Shown in pieces: positions 16,870 through 25,730 of a stretch of 64,000 bases of DNA. A program made the translations under genes and the position numbers. The notes beneath the pieces were generated by a model. The model was not told the DNA's origin and made no database searches. It worked only from the letters and a program-made list of their open reading frames with translations. The stretch spans positions 160,235 through 224,234 of the forward strand of contig NZ_CAJXTC010000004.1 of the NCBI RefSeq assembly GCF_913060805.1, written 5' to 3'. The DNA is from an uncultured Draconibacterium sp. (GTDB taxonomy: Bacteria; Bacteroidota; Bacteroidia; Bacteroidales; Prolixibacteraceae). How positions within the stretch are numbered: position 1 is the stretch's first letter; every line of letters starts with the position of its first letter.

Positions 16870-17472
16870 CTACCTTTTCATTATTCCGTAGCACATAATT
16901 TTCAGAATAATATCAACGCTTCGTTCCAGATTTACATCGCTGTAATTTCCTGCGGCAAGCGGCATTTCCAGTCCTTTAATTGCGGTGGTAATACCAATGG
17001 CAGCCAGGTTGAAATCGTAAATCTCAAATTCATTTTTCCGAACACCTTCAATCAGAATTCGTTTGATCATCCTGATCTCGTCTTGTTCGTATTTAATTTT
17101 TACTTCGTCGATAAATCCAACGGCGGTAACGTCGTTTTCAATGGCATGATAGAAATTCGCCAAATTACGGAAAGTAGCCATTTTGGTTAAAATGTAATCG
17201 CGCAACTTGTCCACCGGATCGGTGTTTCTGTTGATCACAATCTCAAGTTCGTACGCCAAAATGTCGACTTCTTTCATAATAACAGCCTGAAAAAGGTCTT
17301 CTTTGCTTTTGAAATAGTAATAAAGCGAACTTTTTCCTTTGCGAACTGCATTAGCGATGTCGTCGAGTGTGGTTTTTTTGTAGCCGTATTTGCTGAAAAT
17401 TTCACGTGCAATCTTTAGGATATTTTCCCTGTTTACATCCTTTTTATTCGCAGTTTCCGTTGAATTTTGCAT
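16870..17472 (-). CDS. TetR/AcrR family transcriptional regulator
   Basis: A 200-residue one-component regulator. The N-terminal helix-turn-helix is typical (ILKIAREIFSKYGYKKTTLDDIANAVRKGKSSLYYYFKSKEDLF, about residues 19-62), followed by an all-helical ligand and dimer domain. TetR proteins usually repress a neighbouring gene until a small ligand binds, but no transporter or enzyme gene adjoins this one. An exact TATATTTG promoter box lies about 30 bp upstream on the minus strand and overlaps the short palindrome TTGGCCAA (17502-17509), which could serve autoregulation. The target is unknown. Confidence 0.9.
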   Translation of the reverse strand: MQNSTETANKKDVNRENILKIAREIFSKYGYKKTTLDDIANAVRKGKSSLYYYFKSKEDLFQAVIMKEVDILAYELEIVINRNTDPVDKLRDYILTKMATFRNLANFYHAIENDVTAVGFIDEVKIKYEQDEIRMIKRILIEGVRKNEFEIYDFNLAAIGITTAIKGLEMPLAAGNYSDVNLERSVDIILKIMCYGIMKR

Positions 17473-17506
17473 GAATTGAAACGTTTTGTCTTTGTTAAAA
17501 CTTGGC

Positions 17507-17514
17507 CAAATATA
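17507..17514 (-). promoter_or_regulatory. -7 box TATATTTG upstream of the TetR gene
   Basis: An exact TAnnTTTG match on the minus strand, leaving a leader of about 30 nt. No clear -33 element is visible at 19-21 bp. Confidence 0.4.
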
Positions 17515-17632
17515 ACTATTTATTTTAGCCGTTATTATTTTTTAGAACATTTTACTCTGGCAGACGACATTTACTTTTGCTGTTTGAATACCCTGTAACT
17601 GGTTGAAATCTATCCGGGTAATATTCGAATAG

Positions 17633-19795
17633 CTATTCCTTATCCTGCTCAGCCAGTTTAAAGTCGAGTTGCTTTCTTTCAAGATTGGTGCGCCAAACAC
17701 GTACATTTATTTTTTCGCCCAACTGAAAACTTTTACGTGAATGACGACCCACCAGCATATAATTCTTTTCATCGAAAATATAAAAATCATCATCCATTTG
17801 CGCAATCGGAATCATGCCTTCAATTTTGTTCTCCAGTTCAACATATATTCCCCAGTCGGTAACACCCGAAATGGTTCCTGGGTAAACTTTGCCGATATGA
17901 TCCTGCATAAACTCTACCTGTTTATATTTTATCGATGCCCGTTCGGCATTGGCTGCTTTCGCTTCCATGTCGGACGAATGTTTACACAGCCCCTCATATT
18001 TTTGCTCGTTAACCGAACGTCCTCCGTCTAAATATTTTTCCAGCAGACGGTGCACCATCATATCAGGGTAGCGCCTGATTGGCGAGGTAAAGTGCGTATA
18101 ATAATCGAACGAAAGTCCGTAGTGCCCAATGTTTCGGGTTGAATACGCCGCTTTTGCCATTGTTCGGATGGCCAGCGTTTCAACCACATTCTGCTCGTTT
18201 TTACCTTTTACTTCGGTTAATAATTTATTTAGCGAAGTTGAAATGGCGCGTGGCGTTGCAAGTTGAATACCGTGCCCGAAACGTTTTATAAATGTGTTGA
18301 ATGCTGAAAGTTTATCGGGATCAGGTTTGTCGTGAATACGGTAAACAAAGGTTTTCGGCGTTTTCTTTTCCGGAACTTTGCCAATAAACTCGGCCACTTT
18401 TTTGTTGGCCAGCAACATAAATTCCTCAATCAGGTGGTTCGATTCTTTCGATTCTTTAAACGACACTGAAATTGGTTTTCCTTTCTCATCAATATCAAAT
18501 TTCATTTCAACGCGCTCAAAAGCAATCGATCCGCTACCAAAACGTTCGTCGCGCAATTTTATCGCCAGTTCGTTCAGTTTTAGCACTTGCTCAGAAAAAT
18601 CACCTTGGCCGGTTTCGATAATTTCCTGTGCTTCTTCGTAGGTAAATCGCCGGTCGGAGTGGATGGCAGTTTTCCCAAACCACTGTTTTTTCACTTTTGC
18701 ATCTTCGGTAATTTCAAAAACAGCCGAGAAACACAATTTATCCTCTTTCGGCCGCAACGAACAAACACCGTTCGACAGCCGCTCGGGAAGCATCGGAACT
18801 ACCCGGTCGACCAGGTAAACAGATGTTGCACGATCTTGTGCCTCGTTTTCAATAATAGTATTTGGGCGCACATAATGGGTAACATCGGCAATGTGTACAC
18901 CAACTTCCCAGTTTCCGTTGTCCAGTTTTTTCAGCGACAGTGCATCGTCAAAATCTTTTGCATCAGCCGGGTCGATGGTAAATGTGGTGGTTTTGCGCAT
19001 ATCGCGCCGCTTTTTAATCTCCTCGTTCGGAATTTCAAGCGGAATTTTTTCAGCGGCTTTATCCACGTTTTGAGGAAATTTGTGTGGCAATTCAAACTCG
19101 GCCAAAATAGCGTGCATTTCAGCATCGTTATCGCCGGTGTCGCCCAAAACTTCAATAATTTCCCCAAACGGACTGCGTGCTTTTGCCGGCCAGTCTTTAA
19201 TTTCGGCAATGGCTTTTTGCCCGTCTTTTGCGCCGTTAAGTTTTTCTTTCGGAATAAAAATATCGAAACCAACTTTCCCTGACGGAACCAAAAACGCAAA
19301 GTTCTTGGTGGTTTGTACAGTTCCCACAAATATTGTTTTTGCCCGTTCCAGAATCTCGGTTACTTCGCCTTCCAAATCGTGCTTTTTACGCCGTGCATAC
19401 ACATGGATTCGCACTTTGTCGCCTTCCATGGCATGATTCAGGTTGCGCGATGAAATTACAGCCGGTTGTTCCAGCTCGTCGCTGACAACATAGGCAAAAC
19501 CTTGTGGCTGCATTTCTATAATACCCGTAACTTTTCCGGTGCGTGCTTTCAGTTTGAATTTACCCCGCGAAATCTGATCGAGGTAACCGTCGTCGGCTAG
19601 TTCCTGCAATGCAACGTTAATCAATTTGCGTGTTTCAGGGTCTTTTATGCTCAGCGAACCTGAGATCTGGCGGTAGTTAACGGTCTTTCCGGGGTTTTCG
19701 TATAGTGTTGAAAGTATGGCGTTTTTTAGCTTTTTCTTGTTGTATGTGCCGCCGCGTTTCTTTTTGCGCAGCTTATTCTTTTTCTTTCTTCCCAT
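17633..19795 (-). CDS. rnr: Ribonuclease R
   Basis: A 720-residue RNase II-family 3'-5' exoribonuclease. A basic N terminus (RKKKNKLRKKKRGG) and a winged-helix-like region precede two cold-shock domains (VTGIIEMQPQGFAYVVS and TIFVGTVQTTKNFAFLVPSG). The catalytic RNB domain contains IDPADAKDFDDALSL, with the Asp residues that bind magnesium, and HFTSPIRRYPDMMVHRLL. An S1 domain (YPGTISGVTDWGIYVELENKIEGMIP) is near the end. RNase R degrades structured RNA and takes part in rRNA quality control. The length is normal. It lies 160 bp upstream of the TetR gene on the same strand but probably forms its own unit. Confidence 0.96.
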   Translation of the reverse strand: MGRKKKNKLRKKKRGGTYNKKKLKNAILSTLYENPGKTVNYRQISGSLSIKDPETRKLINVALQELADDGYLDQISRGKFKLKARTGKVTGIIEMQPQGFAYVVSDELEQPAVISSRNLNHAMEGDKVRIHVYARRKKHDLEGEVTEILERAKTIFVGTVQTTKNFAFLVPSGKVGFDIFIPKEKLNGAKDGQKAIAEIKDWPAKARSPFGEIIEVLGDTGDNDAEMHAILAEFELPHKFPQNVDKAAEKIPLEIPNEEIKKRRDMRKTTTFTIDPADAKDFDDALSLKKLDNGNWEVGVHIADVTHYVRPNTIIENEAQDRATSVYLVDRVVPMLPERLSNGVCSLRPKEDKLCFSAVFEITEDAKVKKQWFGKTAIHSDRRFTYEEAQEIIETGQGDFSEQVLKLNELAIKLRDERFGSGSIAFERVEMKFDIDEKGKPISVSFKESKESNHLIEEFMLLANKKVAEFIGKVPEKKTPKTFVYRIHDKPDPDKLSAFNTFIKRFGHGIQLATPRAISTSLNKLLTEVKGKNEQNVVETLAIRTMAKAAYSTRNIGHYGLSFDYYTHFTSPIRRYPDMMVHRLLEKYLDGGRSVNEQKYEGLCKHSSDMEAKAANAERASIKYKQVEFMQDHIGKVYPGTISGVTDWGIYVELENKIEGMIPIAQMDDDFYIFDEKNYMLVGRHSRKSFQLGEKINVRVWRTNLERKQLDFKLAEQDKE

Positions 19796-20012
19796 TTTGT
19801 TTTAATTATCACTAGCAAGTTAAAATAATTATTATTCATGTTTCAATAATAAATGCGGAAGTTGCGAACAAATTCACAACGTTGGTAGGTTTATTTCGGA
19901 ATATTTAACAACTCGGCACCTCCTATATTTACAGGAATTTGTATGTTTGTAAACCATTTTAAGGGTTCGGTATTTTGCCTGTGAACACCTTGAAAACAGA
20001 CATTTTAAGCCT

Positions 20013-21962
20013 ATGAAGTTAAAGGGGAAACTGCCGTTTTTTATTGTTGCAATGCTGGCCTGGGTGGTCATTATTTCGTCGTGTGCCAATATTGGTATGC
20101 CGGCCGGAGGCCCGCGCGACTCGGTGCCACCGATTTTGCTGGAAACCAGCCCGGAGTACCGCGCATTGAACTTTGATAAAAAGGATGTCAGGTTTACATT
20201 CAACGAATATTTACAAACGGATAAAATCTCGGAGCAGCTGGTAATTTCGCCGCCTCTGGAGAAACGCCCGTCGATAAAAACCAAATCGAAAACCCTGATC
20301 ATCGAATTCAACGAGGATTTAAAAGACAGCGTAACTTATTCGCTCGATTTTAAAAATTCGATTGTAGATAACAACGAACAAAATCCGCTTAAAAACCTAC
20401 GTTTTTCGTTTAGCACCGGGCCCGAATACGACTCGTTACGAGTGGCCGGACGTGTAATAAATGCCTTTAACTTAGAACCAAACGAAGATGGTTCGTTGCT
20501 GGTTTTGCATTCAAATCTTCACGATTCAGCAGTGTTCAGGGTACGCCCCGATTACATTGCAAAAACCGATGAAGAAGGTTTGTTTATGATTGATAATATT
20601 GCTTCAGGAACTTACAATCTGTTCGCCATAAACGACATGAACAACGACCTGATGTACAACGAAGGAGCAGAAGAAATTGCGTTTCTGGATACATTGGTAA
20701 TTCCTGAAGCACATTTTCATGCCGAAGCCGACACAGTGGTTAGTGGCGTAGATTCGATGCTGGTTTTGGGGCATACACATTTTTCTCCCGAGCCATTTTA
20801 CATGCGTTATGTAATGGAGGATATTTTTGAGCAGTATGTTGAATCGACCGAACGCGAGAGCCGGAATAAGTGTTTGTTCCTGTTCAATGAATCGATTGCC
20901 GATACTTTTTCGGTGAACCTGATTGACCACGAAGCCAGCGACTGGCAAATGTTCGAATATGGCACTAAAAAAGACTCGGTGCTGATGTGGATTACCGACA
21001 CAATGGTTTCGAGATACGACTCGCTTTATATGGAATTGTGCTACACACAACTGGACTCAGCCGGGATGCCTTACGTGCAAAACGACACGGTTTTGATGCA
21101 TTGGGAAGACCCTGAAGTGGAAGCGGAAAAGAAAAGCCGTAGACGTGACAAGGAGGAGGAAGAAGAGGAGCCGAAACCGGAACCAATTCCGCAGTTTACG
21201 TGGCAAACCGATATTCCGTCGACCATGGAGCTGAACGGAATGATCCGATTTGTATCGCCTGAGCCGGTTGAAAGTTTCAACACTTCGATGGTGAAAATGT
21301 ATTATGCGGCTGATACCTTGAAAAATGCTTTGCCGATAAATGTAAAAGAAGACACTACAAAATACCGGAGTTACTCGATTGGTTACAATTGGGAGCCGGA
21401 AACCGAATACAGCCTCGAGATCGACTCGGCAGCCTGTGTAAATATTTTCGGAATTACCAGCAAGGCTTATACCAAGCGTTTTAAAACACGCGAAGAAGAT
21501 TATTATGGCAGCCTTGAATTTAATTTCACGAATGTTACCATGCCGATGATCGTTCAAATCCTGAAAAATGGCGACAACGAAGAGGTGTTGCGCCAAAAAA
21601 CCTTTGCTGAAAACGGCACGGTGTTGTTTAATTATCTGGCACCCGAAAAGTACAAGGTAAAAGTTATTTACGATGCCAATGGAAACGGCAAATGGGATGC
21701 CGGAAGTTTCCAGGACAAAGTGCAACCCGAGCGTGTGGCCTATGTGCAGGAAGTGATAAAACTGCGCTCGAACTGGAGCGAAAGTCACAGTTGGGATTTA
21801 ACGCCCGATCCGCTTTTCAGTAAAAATATCCGCGACAAGGAAGAAGAAGAACGGAAGCGCGAAGAAGCATTGGAGAAACAACGAAAAGAAGAGGAAGAGC
21901 AACGAAATAACAGTATGTTCCGACCGGGAAACAGCGGATCTGGTGGTTTTCAGCAGAGATAA
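20013..21962 (+). CDS. Ig-like-domain (Big_5) lipoprotein
   Basis: A 649-residue lipoprotein whose signal ends at IISSC (Cys23). The motif MPAGGPRDSVPPILLETSPEYRALNF followed by VRFTFNEYLQTD is characteristic of the N-terminal SbsA/Big_5 Ig-like domain in a large Bacteroidota family. Further beta domains follow, and the C terminus is charged and coiled-coil-like (EEEERKREEALEKQRKEEEE) with a low-complexity tail. It is probably a periplasmic or outer-membrane structural protein. No enzymatic motif is visible. It is followed 60 bp downstream by a small conserved gene. Confidence 0.82.
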   Translation: MKLKGKLPFFIVAMLAWVVIISSCANIGMPAGGPRDSVPPILLETSPEYRALNFDKKDVRFTFNEYLQTDKISEQLVISPPLEKRPSIKTKSKTLIIEFNEDLKDSVTYSLDFKNSIVDNNEQNPLKNLRFSFSTGPEYDSLRVAGRVINAFNLEPNEDGSLLVLHSNLHDSAVFRVRPDYIAKTDEEGLFMIDNIASGTYNLFAINDMNNDLMYNEGAEEIAFLDTLVIPEAHFHAEADTVVSGVDSMLVLGHTHFSPEPFYMRYVMEDIFEQYVESTERESRNKCLFLFNESIADTFSVNLIDHEASDWQMFEYGTKKDSVLMWITDTMVSRYDSLYMELCYTQLDSAGMPYVQNDTVLMHWEDPEVEAEKKSRRRDKEEEEEEPKPEPIPQFTWQTDIPSTMELNGMIRFVSPEPVESFNTSMVKMYYAADTLKNALPINVKEDTTKYRSYSIGYNWEPETEYSLEIDSAACVNIFGITSKAYTKRFKTREEDYYGSLEFNFTNVTMPMIVQILKNGDNEEVLRQKTFAENGTVLFNYLAPEKYKVKVIYDANGNGKWDAGSFQDKVQPERVAYVQEVIKLRSNWSESHSWDLTPDPLFSKNIRDKEEEERKREEALEKQRKEEEEQRNNSMFRPGNSGSGGFQQR

Positions 21963-22022
21963 ACCGGGCAGCTACATTTTCGGTTAAATTTTCTACCTTT
22001 AATAAACTTTATTAATAAAATT

Positions 22023-22319
22023 ATGGCAAGTGTAAGAGACCTTAAAAAAGACATTGATTTGATTATGTCGATGGCTTTAAGCGATTGTTTTTACGTGATG
22101 GAATATAACAACGAAGTAGACGAAAAGGCGGTGTACGAAATTGCCGGCGATATTGTAAAAAGTCATCGCGAATTGCGTTTGCGTGCCATTCATCCTGATG
22201 GAAAAGATAATTCGAAGTTGGTAAAACAGTATTACAAAAAGGTCGTTCAGGATATGTTGGCTGCTGCCGATGCCGCGTTGGAAAGACTGTCGGCCGAGGT
22301 GAAAAAAGTAGCCAAATAG
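22023..22319 (+). CDS. Small conserved helical protein of unknown function
   Basis: A 98-residue cytoplasmic protein predicted to be almost entirely helical, with no signal peptide. It begins MASVRDLKKDIDLIMSMALS and ends in an amphipathic Ala/Leu-rich helix. I believe it belongs to a Bacteroidota-specific uncharacterised family, but I cannot name it. It is convergent with the DUF3859-like gene: the two coding regions abut with zero spacing (22319/22320). The gene follows the Ig-like lipoprotein and may share its transcript. Confidence 0.72.
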   Translation: MASVRDLKKDIDLIMSMALSDCFYVMEYNNEVDEKAVYEIAGDIVKSHRELRLRAIHPDGKDNSKLVKQYYKKVVQDMLAAADAALERLSAEVKKVAK

Positions 22320-22703
22320 TTACATCAACGTGAAAATTTTGTGAGCAACCACTTTGCCATTATACCAGGTGGTTAGCTCCCATTTTCCCAACTTGTCTTC
22401 CAACGGTTCCCAAATACAATCGCCAAGGTAAAACTCGTAATCATTGGTGCGAATAAACTGTTCGCCGGTAAACGGAGGACGCAAATTCCCTTCATCGTCG
22501 GTAAATGGCGGATGATCGATCTGAAAATCAACTTTCTCGCCCTTGCCGTTTTTAATGTGCAGCACGTAGCCAAACTCAGTTCCAATTTCAGCTTTTATTT
22601 CTGTGGTGAAATCCAATATTTTGGGAATATCTTTACTTTCCCGATCCCATTTAGAGTACTCGCCGTAACTGTATAACTTAAATGTTGGTCTGCGTTTTGC
22701 CAT
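22320..22703 (-). CDS. DUF3859-like protein
   Basis: A 127-residue cytoplasmic protein without a signal sequence. It is beta-rich, with segments EFGYVLHIKNGKGEKVDFQI, DHPPFTDDEGNLRPPFTGE and GKWELTTWYNGKVVAHKIF. These suggest a single immunoglobulin-like beta sandwich of the DUF3859 type. The family assignment comes from memory of the pattern and is moderate. Its function is unknown. The stop codon abuts the stop codon of the convergent small gene. Confidence 0.7.
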   Translation of the reverse strand: MAKRRPTFKLYSYGEYSKWDRESKDIPKILDFTTEIKAEIGTEFGYVLHIKNGKGEKVDFQIDHPPFTDDEGNLRPPFTGEQFIRTNDYEFYLGDCIWEPLEDKLGKWELTTWYNGKVVAHKIFTLM

Positions 22704-22784
22704 TGTTAAATAAAATGCAAAAATAGCATTTGTTCTGTTTTTTATTTAGAAAGGTTCTTAATTTAGCTCCCTCTAATCGATTGA

Positions 22785-23132
22785 GTGAATTTAATAAGAA
22801 AACATACAAATTTACTGTTTGTATTGATTCTTCCGGTGTATTTGTACATCGTTCAAACTTCAATACAAAATAAACATACCCACGTTTATGCAAACGGTAT
22901 TGTTGTAACTCACTCGCACCCAACATCCGATTCGGATGGTAACGATCACAAACACTCGCAACGGGAAATCAATCTTTATTCCTCGCTGCATTCCGATCTT
23001 TATGATACTCCGGGACTTACCGCTTTCAATTTTGAAGTGCCTGTTGTTCATGTCGATTATATTGTTTACAATGAGCAGGAAGTAACGATTCCTGTTTCCC
23101 GTCATACCATTCCCCGGGCGCCTCCTGCCTAG
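22785..23132 (+). CDS. Small His-rich secreted protein upstream of a TonB receptor
   Basis: A 115-residue protein starting at GTG (22785). A single hydrophobic N-terminal segment (about 9-26) is followed by a His-rich stretch with repeated HxH-type pairs: NKHTHVYANG, THSHPTSDSDGNDHKHSQ and LHSDLY. These are candidate ligands for zinc, copper or another transition metal on the periplasmic side. No known domain is recognised. It precedes a TonB-dependent receptor with a CxxC pair by 164 bp on the same strand, so a joint role in metal acquisition or sensing is a reasonable inference. Confidence 0.65.
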   Translation: MNLIRKHTNLLFVLILPVYLYIVQTSIQNKHTHVYANGIVVTHSHPTSDSDGNDHKHSQREINLYSSLHSDLYDTPGLTAFNFEVPVVHVDYIVYNEQEVTIPVSRHTIPRAPPA

Positions 23133-23152
23133 TTTTCAAAATACTTATTAGC

Positions 23153-23168
23153 GTTGCAAAATTGCAAC
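23153..23168. promoter_or_regulatory. 7-2-7 inverted repeat, candidate operator
   Basis: GTTGCAA (23153-23159) and TTGCAAC (23162-23168) form perfect arms around AA. It lies about 130 bp before the receptor ATG, in the gap after the His-rich gene. The size fits a dimeric metalloregulator such as a Fur/Zur protein; the regulator is not known. Confidence 0.4.
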
Positions 23169-23296
23169 AACTGGCCGTCTGCGTTCAAATGGCTTGTCTT
23201 CCGTTTTAACCAAAGTTTGGGATGGCTGAGGCGATGGTTTATCGCTTTTCGAAAAAGACAGATTTAGTAGTTTGAAAACAACATATTACACATATT

Positions 23297-25666
23297 ATGA
23301 AACCCATATATGCAATTTTATTGCTGTTCTTTTCTTGCCAGATTGCCTGGGCAGAAGGGACTGAAGACGACAAAAAAGATAAGACCGATGCCATGCTTTT
23401 TGGCGATGTAAAATCGGGCGAAGAACATATTCCGTTTGCAACGGTAACCCTTAAGGGTACTACCATCGGGACGGCAGCCGATGCTACCGGGCATTTTAAA
23501 ATGAGCCACTTACCACTTGGAAAACAAGTGATTGTAATTTCGGCAATTGGTTACCAAACTTTTGAGAAAGAAGTGAAAATGGAAGCCAAAAAGAGTATTA
23601 CCATTCTGGCCGAGTTGGAGCCGGATAATATCGGTATTGAACAGGTAGTTGTGTCGGCCGACCGGAATGCCAAAAGCCGTAAAGAAACGCCAACCATTGT
23701 AAACAGTATAAACCCAAAATTATTCGATCGTGTGCAGAGCGTAACCTTAAGCGAAGGACTGAATTTCTCGCCTGGTTTGCGCATGGAGAACAACTGCCAG
23801 AACTGTGGTTTTTCGCAGGTGCGAATGAACGGTTTGGAAGGACCATATTCGCAAATTCTTATTAACTCGCGTCCGGTTTTTAGCGGGCTGGCCGGTGTTT
23901 ATGGCCTCGAGTTGATTCCCGCAAATATGATCGAGCGGGTGGAGGTAATTCGTGGTGGCGGTTCGTCGATGTACGGAAGTAACGCCATTGCCGGAACCAT
24001 CAACCTGATTACAAAGGACCCGGTAACGAACAGTTTCGAAACTTCAGTAAACCATAGTTTTGTGGGAGCCGGAAGCGACTACGATGCAGCCAGCGATTAC
24101 AACATCAACATTAATGGCTCGTTTGTAACCGACGATTATAAAACGGGAATGAGCATCTTCGGATTTCACCGAAAACGCGATCCTTTTGATGCCAATAGCG
24201 ATGGATTTTCGGAGTTGGCAAGTATCAACAATACAACAATCGGAGCACGTTTTTACCAGCGTGTGGCGAACCGTGGTAAAATTACCGTCGATTATTTTAA
24301 TATAAACGAAGACCGTCGCGGAGGAAATAAATTCGAGCTTCCGCTGCATGAGTCGGATATCTCGGAAAGTGTGCAACACCAGATTAATTCGGGCGCTCTG
24401 AATTTCGATCTGTTGCTTCGCGATAATGATAAGTTTTCGGCATTTGTATCGATGCAGGGTGTTGACCGCGGTTCGTATTATGGCGCTGAGCAAGATCCAT
24501 CGGCATACGGACATACTGAGGACTTGACTTATGCTGCGGGTTTGCAATACATTCGGAATATTGATTACCTGTTGTTTTCTCCGGCAACAATTACTTCAGG
24601 AATTGAAACCAGCGGGAGTTCATTGGAAGATGAAAAACTTGGTTATTACGATCCTGTAGATGATGTGCACTACGAAAATACACAAATTGCCGATCAGGGA
24701 ATGACCAATTACGGCGCTTTTTTGCAGTCGGAGTGGAAAACGGATAAAGTGGTTTTTAGTGCCGGTTTGCGCTTCGATCATTACAACATTGAGGAGAAGA
24801 TAGAAAACAGCGATGATGTGAACGGAAAAGTATTGAGTCCACGTGTGAGTTTGTTGTATAATATTGCCGATCACCTGCAGTTCAGAAGTAGTTTTGGCCG
24901 CGGTTTCCGTGCACCGCAGATTTTTGACGAAGACCTTCACATTGAAACGTCAGGATCGCGAAAAGTGCTTCATGAGAATGATCCGAACCTGAAACAGGAA
25001 TCATCAAATAGTTTTACGGCATCGCTTGATTATTCAAACGAATTTGGCGACTGGCAATATCAGTTGTTGGTGGAAGGATTTTACACCCAATTGGTTGATC
25101 CGTTTGCCAACGAATACGGTACGCCCGACGAAAATGGAACCGTAGTTTACACCCGTGTAAATGCCGAAGACGGAGCGCGCGTGCAGGGAATCAATATTGA
25201 ATTGAATGCGTCGCCATCGCAAAAATTCCAGTTGCAGTCCGGCTTTACCGTTCAGAAAAGTGAATTTGAGGCAGAACAGGAATTTGGCGAAAAGCGCTTT
25301 TTCAGAACGCCAAATACTTACGGTTACCTGAGTGCGAATATCAGCCCAACTCCCGTTTTCGATATTGCGCTTACCGGCAATTACACCGGCAAAATGCTGG
25401 TGCCTTATTTTGGCCCCGGAATCGCAAATCCTGAAGTTGGCGAATTGCGCGAAAGCGATTCGTTTTTCGATACAGGAGTAAAACTATGCTACCATTTTCG
25501 TTTGTCAGACTACATGAAAGTAGAGCTGAACGGTGGTGTGAAAAATATCTTTAACAGCTATCAGGAAGATTTTGATACAGGCATCGATCGCGATCCATCG
25601 TATGTGTATGGACCGCTATCTCCAAGAACTATTTATTTTGGGATAAAGATCGGAAGTCTGTATTAG
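23297..25666 (+). CDS. TonB-dependent receptor with CxxC in the plug (metal/heme type)
   Basis: A 789-residue outer-membrane receptor. After the signal peptide comes a carboxypeptidase-regulatory-like beta domain (about 30-105, FGDVKSGEEHIPFATVTLKG), then the plug (about 125-240) and a 22-strand barrel ending in SPRTIYFGIKIGSLY. The plug has a Cys pair (residues 167 and 170, NCQNC) followed by RMNGLEGPYSQILINSRPVF and YGLELIPANMIERVEVIRGG. This layout resembles HmuR/BtuB-like receptors for heme, cobalamin or metals. The His-rich small gene upstream favours a metal-linked substrate. A paralogue lies convergently downstream. The substrate is inferred, not proven. Confidence 0.88.
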   Translation: MKPIYAILLLFFSCQIAWAEGTEDDKKDKTDAMLFGDVKSGEEHIPFATVTLKGTTIGTAADATGHFKMSHLPLGKQVIVISAIGYQTFEKEVKMEAKKSITILAELEPDNIGIEQVVVSADRNAKSRKETPTIVNSINPKLFDRVQSVTLSEGLNFSPGLRMENNCQNCGFSQVRMNGLEGPYSQILINSRPVFSGLAGVYGLELIPANMIERVEVIRGGGSSMYGSNAIAGTINLITKDPVTNSFETSVNHSFVGAGSDYDAASDYNININGSFVTDDYKTGMSIFGFHRKRDPFDANSDGFSELASINNTTIGARFYQRVANRGKITVDYFNINEDRRGGNKFELPLHESDISESVQHQINSGALNFDLLLRDNDKFSAFVSMQGVDRGSYYGAEQDPSAYGHTEDLTYAAGLQYIRNIDYLLFSPATITSGIETSGSSLEDEKLGYYDPVDDVHYENTQIADQGMTNYGAFLQSEWKTDKVVFSAGLRFDHYNIEEKIENSDDVNGKVLSPRVSLLYNIADHLQFRSSFGRGFRAPQIFDEDLHIETSGSRKVLHENDPNLKQESSNSFTASLDYSNEFGDWQYQLLVEGFYTQLVDPFANEYGTPDENGTVVYTRVNAEDGARVQGINIELNASPSQKFQLQSGFTVQKSEFEAEQEFGEKRFFRTPNTYGYLSANISPTPVFDIALTGNYTGKMLVPYFGPGIANPEVGELRESDSFFDTGVKLCYHFRLSDYMKVELNGGVKNIFNSYQEDFDTGIDRDPSYVYGPLSPRTIYFGIKIGSLY

Positions 25667-25687
25667 GCTTTTAAATATATGTGCTTT

Positions 25688-25724
25688 AAGGCTGCCCGGC
25701 AATTGTGTTGGGCAGCTTTTTTTA
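25688..25724 (+). terminator. Terminator between the two convergent TonB receptor genes
   Basis: GCTGCCC (25691-25697) pairs perfectly with GGGCAGC (25710-25716), extended by A-T pairs and followed by TTTTTTTAT, just after the stop codon of the first receptor. Confidence 0.75.
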
Positions 25725-25730
25725 TCTCTT

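Noticed and set aside
18587..19282. 231-codon antisense frame inside rnr
   Set aside because: It is a shadow of the RNase R gene; composition follows the codon pattern of the real gene and no domain is present.
23153..23168. Cobalamin or other riboswitch before the TonB receptor
   Set aside because: Only a short palindrome is present; no conserved riboswitch core or large pairing was seen.
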